Positions 1 through 5,114 of a stretch of DNA of 5,842 nt are shown here, in pieces. The notes beneath the pieces are model-generated. The model was not told the origin of the DNA, did not search any database, and saw nothing but the letters and a program-made list of their open reading frames with translations. Positions within the stretch are counted from its first letter, which is position 1; each line of letters starts with the position of its first letter. Both the position numbers and the translations under genes were made by a program. The stretch comes from DASUPK01 sp033856335 (GTDB lineage: Bacteria > Actinomycetota > Thermoleophilia > Solirubrobacterales > 70-9): contig JAWVFG010000158.1 of assembly GCA_033856335.1 (NCBI GenBank), forward strand, positions 1-5,842. The letters run 5' to 3'.

Positions 1-2
1 AT

Positions 3-131
3 CCGGATGAGTTCGAGGCGCTGGAGAAGGCCGCCTACGAGCTGGGATTCGCATCGGTGGCGTCCGGCCCCCTGGTCCGCTCCTCATACCACGCGGACGA
101 GCAGCTGCCGGCTGCGGCCACCAACGCGTAA
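3..131 (+). CDS. lipA: Lipoyl synthase, C-terminal fragment (partial at window start)
   Basis: Only the last 42 codons and the TAA stop are present; the 5' part lies outside the window. Lipoyl synthase is a radical-SAM enzyme that inserts two sulfurs into the octanoyl chain carried on lipoyl-domain proteins. The fragment carries the family's highly conserved C-terminal block: GFASVASGPLVRSSYHADE at fragment residues 15-33. Within it, the RSSY motif (fragment residues 26-29) contains the serine known in LipA structures to ligate the auxiliary [4Fe-4S] cluster that is sacrificed as sulfur donor. The radical-SAM cysteine motifs cannot be checked because they are upstream. The short Ala/Thr/Asn tail after this block is unremarkable. 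The match is short but very specific to LipA. Confidence 0.93.
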   Translation, partial: PDEFEALEKAAYELGFASVASGPLVRSSYHADEQLPAAATNA

Positions 132-192
132 CGCTTCCGCGCACCCTTGCCCTACACGCACCTTTCCGTGCGGCCGCGTGTTCCGGGGTACG

Positions 193-198
193 TAGCCT
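193..198 (+). promoter_or_regulatory. Candidate -10 box TAGCCT, leaderless start
   Basis: TAGCCT fits the actinobacterial -10 pattern TANNNT and ends 7 nt before the ATG at 206. Transcription would therefore begin at or next to the A of the start codon, giving a leaderless mRNA. This agrees with the absence of any Shine-Dalgarno sequence before this ATG. No convincing -35 hexamer is seen at 16-18 bp. The same box type precedes three other genes in the window. Confidence 0.5.
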
Positions 199-205
199 CG
201 AATCC

Positions 206-1399
206 ATGCGTGCCCGCCGTACAAGAACGCTTGCTCTGATTGCCGCCGCGGCCGCGCTCGCTCTCGCGGCCGGCCCGCTCGCCGGTGGCGCCTCGTCTCA
301 GACGAGCGGCACCAGCGCCGGCAAGAACCCGCTCGCGGGCAACGGCATGTGGATCTGGTACCTGAGCCGGTCCTCGCACGGCAGGCTCGGAGCGATCGCG
401 AAGAAGGCGCACGCGCACGGCATTGACACCGTCCTGATCAAGTCCGGCGACGGGACGACCTACTGGAACCAGTTCTCCCCGGCGGTCGTGAGCGGCCTGC
501 ACGCGCGCGGGCTCAACGTCTGCGCCTGGCAGTTCATCTACGGGACCAAGCCCGGCAAGGAGGCAAGGGTCGGGGCCGCCGCCGTCGCCAATGGCGCCGA
601 CTGCCTCGTGCTCGATGTCGAGGGCCAGTACGAGGGCAAATATCCGCAGGCCTCCTATTACATGTCGAGCCTCCGCTCGCTCGTCGGGGCCGACTACCCG
701 ATCGGGCTCGCCAGCTTCCCCTACGTCGACTACCACCCCGCGCTGCCGTATTCCGTCTTCCTCGGCCCGGGCGGCGCGCAGTACAACATCCCGCAGCTCT
801 ACTGGAAGGACATCGGGACCACCGTCGACACGGGCTACATACACACCTGGGTCTGGAACCGGATCTACGGGCGCCCGATCGACCCCCTCGGGCAGGTCTA
901 CAACAGGCCCAAGGCCGGCCAGATTCGCCGTTTCCGGGCCCTGGCGATGTCCCATGGGTTCGACGGCGTCAGCTGGTGGGACTGGCAGGAGGCCGGCAAG
1001 CGGCAGTGGAAGGCCGTCGGCCAGCCGGTCTCTCCCGCGGCCGCCACCCCCTATCCGAGCTACCCCTTCCTGCACCTCGGGTCCAAGGGCGACTTCGTCG
1101 CCTGGGCCCAGCAGCTGCTCGCGGGCGGTGGCTACACCGTGCCGATCGACGGCTACTTCCAGGCCCCGACGCAGTCGGCGGTCTACGCCTTCCAGGCCGA
1201 CCACGGCCTGCCGCAGACCGGCAACCTCGACGTGGCAACCTGGGGCCCGCTGCTGCAGAACAAGCCGCTCGCCGTGCGCTGGACCACCGGCGGCGCGGTT
1301 GCCGCCGGCTCGTCCGGGCGCGTCGCGCTGCCGCCGCCGAAGTCGGCGAAGCTGCCGGCGCTGCGGAACGAGATCCCGCCGCCTGGCAAGCGAGGCTAG
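206..1399 (+). CDS. Secreted glycoside-hydrolase-like protein with peptidoglycan-binding domain
   Basis: 397 residues. A basic N-terminus (MRARRTR) followed by an Ala/Leu-rich stretch to about residue 28 is a Sec-type signal peptide, so the protein is exported. Residues about 45-270 look like a (beta/alpha)-barrel of the GH25/GH18/DUF1906-like kind. They contain GMWIWYLS at 47-54, a D-x-E motif in LVLDVEG (D137, E139), and an aromatic strand VSWWDWQEA at 255-263 near the end of the barrel. Residues about 288-350 match a PG_binding_1 repeat (LGSKGDFVAWAQQLL, then IDGYFQAPTQSAVYAFQADHGL, here split by its key residues D315, G316, A328, F329, Q330). The C-terminal tail is Pro/Lys-rich. A role in binding, and perhaps hydrolysing, cell-wall glycan is inferred; the enzyme activity is not certain because the exact GH family could not be assigned. 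The ATG at 206 is preceded by a -10-like box and no RBS, which suggests leaderless translation. It is monocistronic by spacing: 74 nt after lipA, 35 nt before the rhomboid gene, which has its own candidate promoter. Confidence 0.85.
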   Translation: MRARRTRTLALIAAAAALALAAGPLAGGASSQTSGTSAGKNPLAGNGMWIWYLSRSSHGRLGAIAKKAHAHGIDTVLIKSGDGTTYWNQFSPAVVSGLHARGLNVCAWQFIYGTKPGKEARVGAAAVANGADCLVLDVEGQYEGKYPQASYYMSSLRSLVGADYPIGLASFPYVDYHPALPYSVFLGPGGAQYNIPQLYWKDIGTTVDTGYIHTWVWNRIYGRPIDPLGQVYNRPKAGQIRRFRALAMSHGFDGVSWWDWQEAGKRQWKAVGQPVSPAAATPYPSYPFLHLGSKGDFVAWAQQLLAGGGYTVPIDGYFQAPTQSAVYAFQADHGLPQTGNLDVATWGPLLQNKPLAVRWTTGGAVAAGSSGRVALPPPKSAKLPALRNEIPPPGKRG

Positions 1400-1416
1400 G
1401 CGTTCCCACCGGGACA

Positions 1417-1422
1417 TAGTCT
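1417..1422 (+). promoter_or_regulatory. Candidate -10 box TAGTCT for the rhomboid operon
   Basis: TAGTCT lies in the 35-nt gap between the secreted protein and the rhomboid gene and ends 12 nt before the GTG at 1435. Transcription would start about 5-6 nt before the GTG, which gives a near-leaderless message and fits the missing Shine-Dalgarno sequence. The TAG of the box is also an in-frame stop for the rhomboid reading frame, so GTG 1435 is the first usable start. No clear -35 element. Confidence 0.42.
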
Positions 1423-1434
1423 GTCGCGGCGTCC

Positions 1435-2307
1435 GTGCTGCCGCTCAAGGACAACAACCCGACCTCGCGGTTCCCCGTGGTGACGGTGGCGCTGATCGCC
1501 GTCTGCGTTCTCGTCTTCATCTGGCAGCTCGACTTCCCGACCAACCACCGGCTGGATCAGGCCGGGTTCGGCTCGATCGACCAGAGCTCGCTCGAGTACG
1601 GGGCGATCCCATACCGGATCACCCACCCCGGCACGGGGGATTGCGCCATAGGGGCGGTCGACGAGGTTTCGGCCCAGCAGTTCCAGGCGGGAGTCGTCTG
1701 CCCGGGCACCAAGGACTACGCCGCCGCCGTGGCCCGCAGCCGCGCAAATCCCCAGGACGACCTCGGGCCGTTCAAGATCGACCAGAAGCCGTGGTGGGTG
1801 ACGCTCTTCAGCTCGATGTTCATGCACGGCGGCTTCCTGCACATCGCGGGCAACATGCTCTTCCTCTGGGTATTCGGCAACAACATCGAGGATCGGCTGG
1901 GGCGCGTGAAGTTCCTGCTCTTCTACCTGCTGGCAGGGCTGATCGCCGTCTACACCCAGGCCCTGATCGACCCGGGGTCAACCGCGCCCACGATCGGCGC
2001 GAGTGGTGCGATCGCCGGTGTGCTGGGGGCATACGCGCTGCTCTTCCCCCGGGCCAGGGTGCTGACCCTGATCTTCATCATCTTCTTCGTCACGCTGGTG
2101 GAGATCCCGGCGTTGATCCTGCTGGCGATCTGGTTCATCCTGCAGTTCGTCCCAGCCCTGGGACAGGTCGCGGTCAGCTCGGGGGGCGGCCAGGGGGTCG
2201 CCTACTTCGCTCACGTCGGCGGTTTCATCTTCGGGCTGGCCGTGGCGGCGACGATGCTCTACACGACGCGAAGACGCCGGCCCCAGCCGCCCTTACCCAC
2301 CTACTGA
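1435..2307 (+). CDS. Rhomboid family intramembrane serine protease
   Basis: 290 residues. Rhomboids cleave transmembrane substrates inside the bilayer with a Ser-His dyad. All hallmarks are visible: HGGFLHIAGNMLFLWVFG at 131-148 (second helix, with the conserved H131, H136 and oxyanion N140), GASG at 188-191 with nucleophile Ser190, and AHVGGFIFG at 259-267 with catalytic His260. Helices are predicted near 14-32, 122-148, 155-174, 185-204, 208-237 and 255-275, the standard six-helix core. The loop between the first two helices is long (about 90 residues) and carries two cysteines, C70 and C89. Such an insertion is larger than in E. coli GlpG-type proteins. The C-terminus is a basic, Pro-rich cytoplasmic tail. 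The GTG start is the first possible after an in-frame stop at 1417. It is the first gene of a four-gene run, and the next start lies 6 nt after its stop. The substrate is unknown. Confidence 0.95.
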   Translation: MLPLKDNNPTSRFPVVTVALIAVCVLVFIWQLDFPTNHRLDQAGFGSIDQSSLEYGAIPYRITHPGTGDCAIGAVDEVSAQQFQAGVVCPGTKDYAAAVARSRANPQDDLGPFKIDQKPWWVTLFSSMFMHGGFLHIAGNMLFLWVFGNNIEDRLGRVKFLLFYLLAGLIAVYTQALIDPGSTAPTIGASGAIAGVLGAYALLFPRARVLTLIFIIFFVTLVEIPALILLAIWFILQFVPALGQVAVSSGGGQGVAYFAHVGGFIFGLAVAATMLYTTRRRRPQPPLPTY

Positions 2308-2313
2308 GCCAAA

Positions 2314-2529
2314 TTGGACCCCGATCTCAGGAACGCCCTGTTGCTGCTCGGCCTGATCTTCTGCGGGTTCTTCGCCGCGGTGACGATCTACGTGATCGTG
2401 GACACCGGCCTGCGGCTGAGGACCTACGGCGACATCGGCGCGATCGGGCTCTACGCGGTGTCGCTGTTGATCGTGGTGATGATCGCGGCCGGCCTGATCG
2501 GCGCCCTCCGCAACCCGCCCGATGACTAA
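2314..2529 (+). CDS. Small two-helix membrane protein, function unknown
   Basis: 71 residues, no family recognised. Two hydrophobic segments (about 8-29 and 44-65) are joined by a short polar turn (DTGLRLRTYGD, 30-40), with an acidic/polar start (MDPDLRN) and a polar tail (RNPPDD). The TTG start is strongly constrained: the frame is the same as the rhomboid's, and only two codons (GCC AAA) lie between that gene's TGA and this TTG. No Shine-Dalgarno is visible, so translation probably depends on re-initiation after the rhomboid stop. Its own stop overlaps the ATG of the following carboxypeptidase gene. The two positively charged arginines in the central turn suggest that the turn is cytoplasmic. 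A partner or regulator of one of its neighbours is possible but unproven. Confidence 0.78.
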   Translation: MDPDLRNALLLLGLIFCGFFAAVTIYVIVDTGLRLRTYGDIGAIGLYAVSLLIVVMIAAGLIGALRNPPDD

Positions 2530-3565
2530 GCGGATCGCCGCCGTGGTGGGGTTGGTCGCGGTCTCCGGCGCGACCGCCGCGGTTGCGGTGGCGATCTGGC
2601 CCGAGCGGGCAGGCGAGCGGGGATCGACCTCCACGACGGAGAGCCCCGCCTCGTCCGCGACTGTCCCCGAGGTCACCGCTCCCGACATCGGGACGGCGGT
2701 GCTACCGGCTGCCACGCGGTTTGCCCTGCGGCCGGTGAGCGGGCCCCTCCCGGTCTCCTACCGGTTCAAGCATCCGCCGCTGGCCGGGATCCTCTTCGAT
2801 TTGAAGAGCGGCGAGGTGCTCTGGCAGAGGCATCCGCGCCTCGAGCACCCGATCGCCAGCCTGACCAAGATGATGACTGCGCTCATGGTCGCGAATCGCA
2901 ACCGGCCCACAGAGCACGTCATGGTGAGCGCAAAGGCCGCGCACACTCCGGGATCGGCAACCGGGCTCTTGCCGCGCGGCAAGCAGGTGCCGCTGGAGCC
3001 CCTGCTCCAGGCCCTGATTATGATCTCCGCCAACGACGCGGCGGTCGCACTCGCCCAGCACGACGGCGGCACGGTGACGCGCTTCGTCAAGGAGATGAAC
3101 CTGCAGGCGAGGTCGATGGCGCTCACCTGCACCCGTTACTCGACACCGAACGGGCTGCGGGACCGCAACAACTACTCCTGCCCGCTCGATCTCGCCGCGC
3201 TCGCCCGCGCGGACCTGGCGAATCCCCGGATCGCCGCGATCGCCCAGACTCGTTACGCCAAGCCGCGCTTCCCGATAAAGGGCAAGCACCTCTACCTGTC
3301 CAACAACCACTACTTCCTGCAGCGCGGGCTGACGGGTCTCCCACAGGCCCAGGTCACCGGATTGAAGACGGGATTCACTGATCCAGCTGGGCGCTGCTAC
3401 GTCACCACCGCCCGGATCGGCGGCCATCAGCTCGGAGTCGTCCTCCTCCACTCGCCCGATCCGCTCAGCCAGGTGCCGGCCCTTCTCCGCGCCGGCTTCG
3501 TCGAGGTGGGCGCGGCTGCGCCGAGCCCGAAGCCCGCCGCGCCAAAGCCGCGGCCGAACGGCTAG
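2522..3565 (+). CDS. D-alanyl-D-alanine carboxypeptidase (peptidase S11, penicillin-binding)
   Basis: 347 residues. These enzymes trim the terminal D-Ala from peptidoglycan pentapeptides outside the cytoplasmic membrane. The three active-site motifs are present and correctly spaced: SLTK at 113-116 (nucleophile Ser113, base Lys116), SAN at 169-171, and KTG at 282-284. Family signatures TPNGL (208-212) and the SATGLLPRG segment (145-153) are also clear. Residues about 5-25 are a hydrophobic signal or signal-anchor; a Ser/Thr-rich linker (35-48) and a further linker to residue 80 lead to the catalytic domain. The chain ends soon after the domain in a Pro/Lys/Ala tail (332-347), so it lacks the C-terminal beta-domain and amphipathic anchor of E. 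coli PBP5-type enzymes. Three cysteines (203, 220, 292) lie in the exported part. The ATG overlaps the previous gene's stop by 8 nt (ATGACTAA), indicating translational coupling. A closely related S11 role (endopeptidase) cannot be excluded. Confidence 0.94.
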   Translation: MTKRIAAVVGLVAVSGATAAVAVAIWPERAGERGSTSTTESPASSATVPEVTAPDIGTAVLPAATRFALRPVSGPLPVSYRFKHPPLAGILFDLKSGEVLWQRHPRLEHPIASLTKMMTALMVANRNRPTEHVMVSAKAAHTPGSATGLLPRGKQVPLEPLLQALIMISANDAAVALAQHDGGTVTRFVKEMNLQARSMALTCTRYSTPNGLRDRNNYSCPLDLAALARADLANPRIAAIAQTRYAKPRFPIKGKHLYLSNNHYFLQRGLTGLPQAQVTGLKTGFTDPAGRCYVTTARIGGHQLGVVLLHSPDPLSQVPALLRAGFVEVGAAAPSPKPAAPKPRPNG

Positions 3566-4477
3566 GTGGGGCGGGTGCGGGAGCCGGCGACCGCATCCGA
3601 CGTGTCGCGCCGGCGCGGGCCCTCGCGCTACACGCTCGTGTGCCTGGGGCTCTGCGCGCTCATCCTGGTCCTCGCGGCCGTTGACCTGGGCCACACGGAG
3701 TCGCGGCTGCCCGACTTCCCCTCCTATTGCCAACGCGGCGAGGCGAGCTGCTTCAACGCCCAGCTCAGCGCGTCGGTGGCGAACGAGAGGGCCGCCCAGC
3801 CCCTGCAGCGCCAGTACAACTCGCGAGCGTGGCTGTACGCCTTCGCGATCCTTGCGATCGGCGCGGTGGCGACCGCGTACAGCCTGCGCTCGAATCCCCG
3901 CACCGAGTGGCTGCGGATCTTCACGAATCTCGGCGTGACCGGTGTCTGGATCGGAATCGGGGTGATCGTCGTCCTGGTGACCACGGACGGGAACGCGGTG
4001 ACCCCGCCGCCGGCGCCGCTGTTGATGCTGCCGGTGGTCCTGCTCATGGCGGCGGTCATCGGCACGCTGATCGGCCGGTCCGAGGGGTGGGCGGAGCCGA
4101 GCCAGGCCAATGAGGTTCGGGACAGGGTCCTGCACATCGGCAAGCTGGCGGTCCACGTCGGCACGGTTGGGCAGGCCAAGCGCTCCCGCCTGGAGGAGCT
4201 GGCCAGGTGGCTGGCGGCCACCGCAGTCACTCTGACGGCCATCACGGGCGTGTTCGCTCTCGCCTTCGTGCTGGCGCAGCCTGGATGTGCCACGAACGGC
4301 GGTCCGCCCTCGTGGTCGAATCCGATCGACTCGGTGGCCGCGGTGGCGGCGATCGGGGGGATGGCTGCGGGGGTGGGTGCCCTGATCCTGCGGCGGTGGA
4401 TCGCCGCGCTGATCAGCCTGATCGCCTGTCCGGTTGCGCTGCTCTTCGTGCTCGCGAGCACGTGCGCTTTCTACTGA
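3566..4477 (+). CDS. Polytopic (about seven-helix) membrane protein, function unknown
   Basis: 303 residues from the GTG that directly abuts the carboxypeptidase TAG with no spacer. In-frame GTGs at 3575 and 3602 are alternative starts, the latter giving MSRRRG directly before the first helix. Hydrophobic segments occur near 22-41, 88-107, 121-140, 151-170, 213-236, 254-275 and 278-299. Basic residues before the first helix (RRR at 15-17) and in the 108-117 turn put the N-terminus inside by the positive-inside rule. This places the loops with C55 and C62, C241, and the C-terminal C300, on the outer face. The loop at 171-212 is the main cytoplasmic one, with charged residues and a possible short helix. 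I recognise no family and no catalytic motif. It is the last gene of the rhomboid-carboxypeptidase run; a weak hairpin follows its stop. A transport, scaffold or envelope role would be speculation. Confidence 0.8.
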   Translation: MGRVREPATASDVSRRRGPSRYTLVCLGLCALILVLAAVDLGHTESRLPDFPSYCQRGEASCFNAQLSASVANERAAQPLQRQYNSRAWLYAFAILAIGAVATAYSLRSNPRTEWLRIFTNLGVTGVWIGIGVIVVLVTTDGNAVTPPPAPLLMLPVVLLMAAVIGTLIGRSEGWAEPSQANEVRDRVLHIGKLAVHVGTVGQAKRSRLEELARWLAATAVTLTAITGVFALAFVLAQPGCATNGGPPSWSNPIDSVAAVAAIGGMAAGVGALILRRWIAALISLIACPVALLFVLASTCAFY

Positions 4478-4479
4478 TC

Positions 4480-4496
4480 GGCGATCGTTCGCCTTT
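4480..4496 (+). terminator. Weak hairpin plus short T-run after the four-gene operon
   Basis: GGCGA (4480-4484) pairs with TCGCC (4489-4493) around a TCGT loop, followed by only TTT. It begins 2 nt after the stop of the seven-helix membrane protein, a sensible place for operon termination. A 5-bp stem and three T's are marginal for intrinsic termination, so this could be chance in GC-rich DNA. Confidence 0.3.
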
Positions 4497-4524
4497 GAGG
4501 AGCGGCATCGCGGGGTATATGAAT
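4495..4524 (+). promoter_or_regulatory. Possible sigma70-type promoter in the 4478-4573 gap
   Basis: TTGAGG at 4495-4500 and an AT-rich TATATGAAT stretch at 4516-4524 stand out in otherwise GC-rich DNA. Taking TATGAA (4518-4523) as the -10 leaves a 17-bp spacer. The -10 lacks the usual terminal T, so the match is imperfect. It would drive the 4574 gene with a leader of about 45 nt, as an alternative to the TAGAGT box downstream. Confidence 0.3.
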
Positions 4525-4546
4525 TCCGCACGCAACGACACCGTTT

Positions 4547-4552
4547 TAGAGT
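4547..4552 (+). promoter_or_regulatory. Candidate -10 box TAGAGT upstream of the 4574 gene
   Basis: The hexamer is identical to the TAGAGT before the SDR gene. Here it sits 21 nt before the ATG, so the transcript would start near 4559 and keep a leader of about 15 nt, just long enough to include the AGAGG Shine-Dalgarno at 4561-4565. No strong -35 is seen (TTCCGC lies near the expected place). Confidence 0.4.
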
Positions 4553-4560
4553 GGGCGGAC

Positions 4561-4565
4561 AGAGG
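4561..4565 (+). promoter_or_regulatory. Ribosome binding site AGAGG deciding the ATG at 4574
   Basis: AGAGG is 8 nt before ATG 4574, a good Shine-Dalgarno distance, and it touches the earlier ATG at 4566 with no spacing. That earlier ATG opens only a three-codon frame (ATG AGG CGA TGA). The RBS therefore favours 4574 over both 4566 and the in-frame ATG at 4601. It is the only clear Shine-Dalgarno in the window. Confidence 0.5.
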
Positions 4566-4573
4566 ATGAGGCG

Positions 4574-5098
4574 ATGACTCCGGCCCTTCACATCCTGGCT
4601 ATGCAGAACACGACGCAGAAGTCGGGATGGAGCCTGGGAGTCTCGATCGAGATCGTTGGGGCCACCGCACTGGCCTGCCTGCTCTTGACCGCCACCGTTC
4701 TCCTGCTCACGAAGTTCAGGCGCCGCCGGGACGCGATGGTGGTCCGGGAGTGGCAGGCCAGGGAGCAGATGCAGAAGCTCTGCCCTGACGGCTGGAGCGC
4801 TCGAATCATCCTCTACGGCGAGGGGGCCCCGCTGCCCGACGACGCCCCCGCAGGCGAGCGGAATGTCTGCGTGGAGTGGGCCGAGTACGGATCGGATCCC
4901 GCCGGTCGGACCGAGGTCGCCGTGGCGCGGCGGATGTGGGCCCGGACGATCACCGGAGCGCTGCGCGGCATGCTGGCCGACCGCCAGCTCGACGTCGAGC
5001 TGGAGAGGATCGAGCGGAAGGTCATCGAGGACACAGCCGAGGGCGGCGGGGAGACAAGGCCGCCCGCCGCGGGACCGCAGGCCGGCCCGAGCCGCTAG
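4574..5098 (+). CDS. Single-pass membrane-anchored protein, function unknown
   Basis: 174 residues, no family recognised. A short N-terminal segment precedes one hydrophobic helix at about 22-47, immediately followed by a basic stop-transfer cluster (KFRRRR, 47-52). By the positive-inside rule the N-terminus is outside and the rest cytoplasmic. The soluble part (about 53-155) has a charged helix with QAREQMQK (61-68), a mixed region with Cys70 and Cys99 and the EWAEYG segment (101-106), then a helical section rich in Glu/Arg (ELERIERKVIED, 142-153) that could form a coiled coil. The tail is Gly/Pro-rich and probably disordered. The start at 4574 is supported by AGAGG 8 nt upstream. It lies 96 nt after the upstream operon with its own promoter-like boxes, and 16 nt before the SDR gene, which has a separate candidate promoter. 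No function is assigned. Confidence 0.8.
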   Translation: MTPALHILAMQNTTQKSGWSLGVSIEIVGATALACLLLTATVLLLTKFRRRRDAMVVREWQAREQMQKLCPDGWSARIILYGEGAPLPDDAPAGERNVCVEWAEYGSDPAGRTEVAVARRMWARTITGALRGMLADRQLDVELERIERKVIEDTAEGGGETRPPAAGPQAGPSR

Positions 5099-5101
5099 CC
5101 A

Positions 5102-5107
5102 TAGAGT
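5102..5107 (+). promoter_or_regulatory. Candidate -10 box TAGAGT, leaderless start of the SDR gene
   Basis: TAGAGT ends 7 nt before the GTG at 5115, so transcription is predicted to begin at or one base before the start codon. No Shine-Dalgarno is present between the box and the GTG (sequence CCGCCCC). It starts 3 nt after the upstream stop codon. This geometry matches the box at 193-198 before the ATG at 206. Confidence 0.5.
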
Positions 5108-5114
5108 CCGCCCC

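Noticed and set aside
155..180. Possible hairpin after lipA (CGCAC/GTGCG or CACGC/GCGTG pairings)
   Set aside because: Stems are only 5 bp, the two pairings exclude each other, and no T-run follows, so a terminator is not supported.
152..1417. A 421-codon minus-strand open frame opposite the secreted peptidoglycan-binding protein
   Set aside because: Low-complexity Arg/Gly/Val/Asp composition and no domain; the + strand protein has a signal peptide and a PG_binding_1 domain.
591..2525. A 644-codon + strand open frame crossing the secreted protein and rhomboid genes
   Set aside because: It is an out-of-frame shadow with Arg/Ser/Pro-biased translation; both genes it crosses carry definite motifs in other frames.
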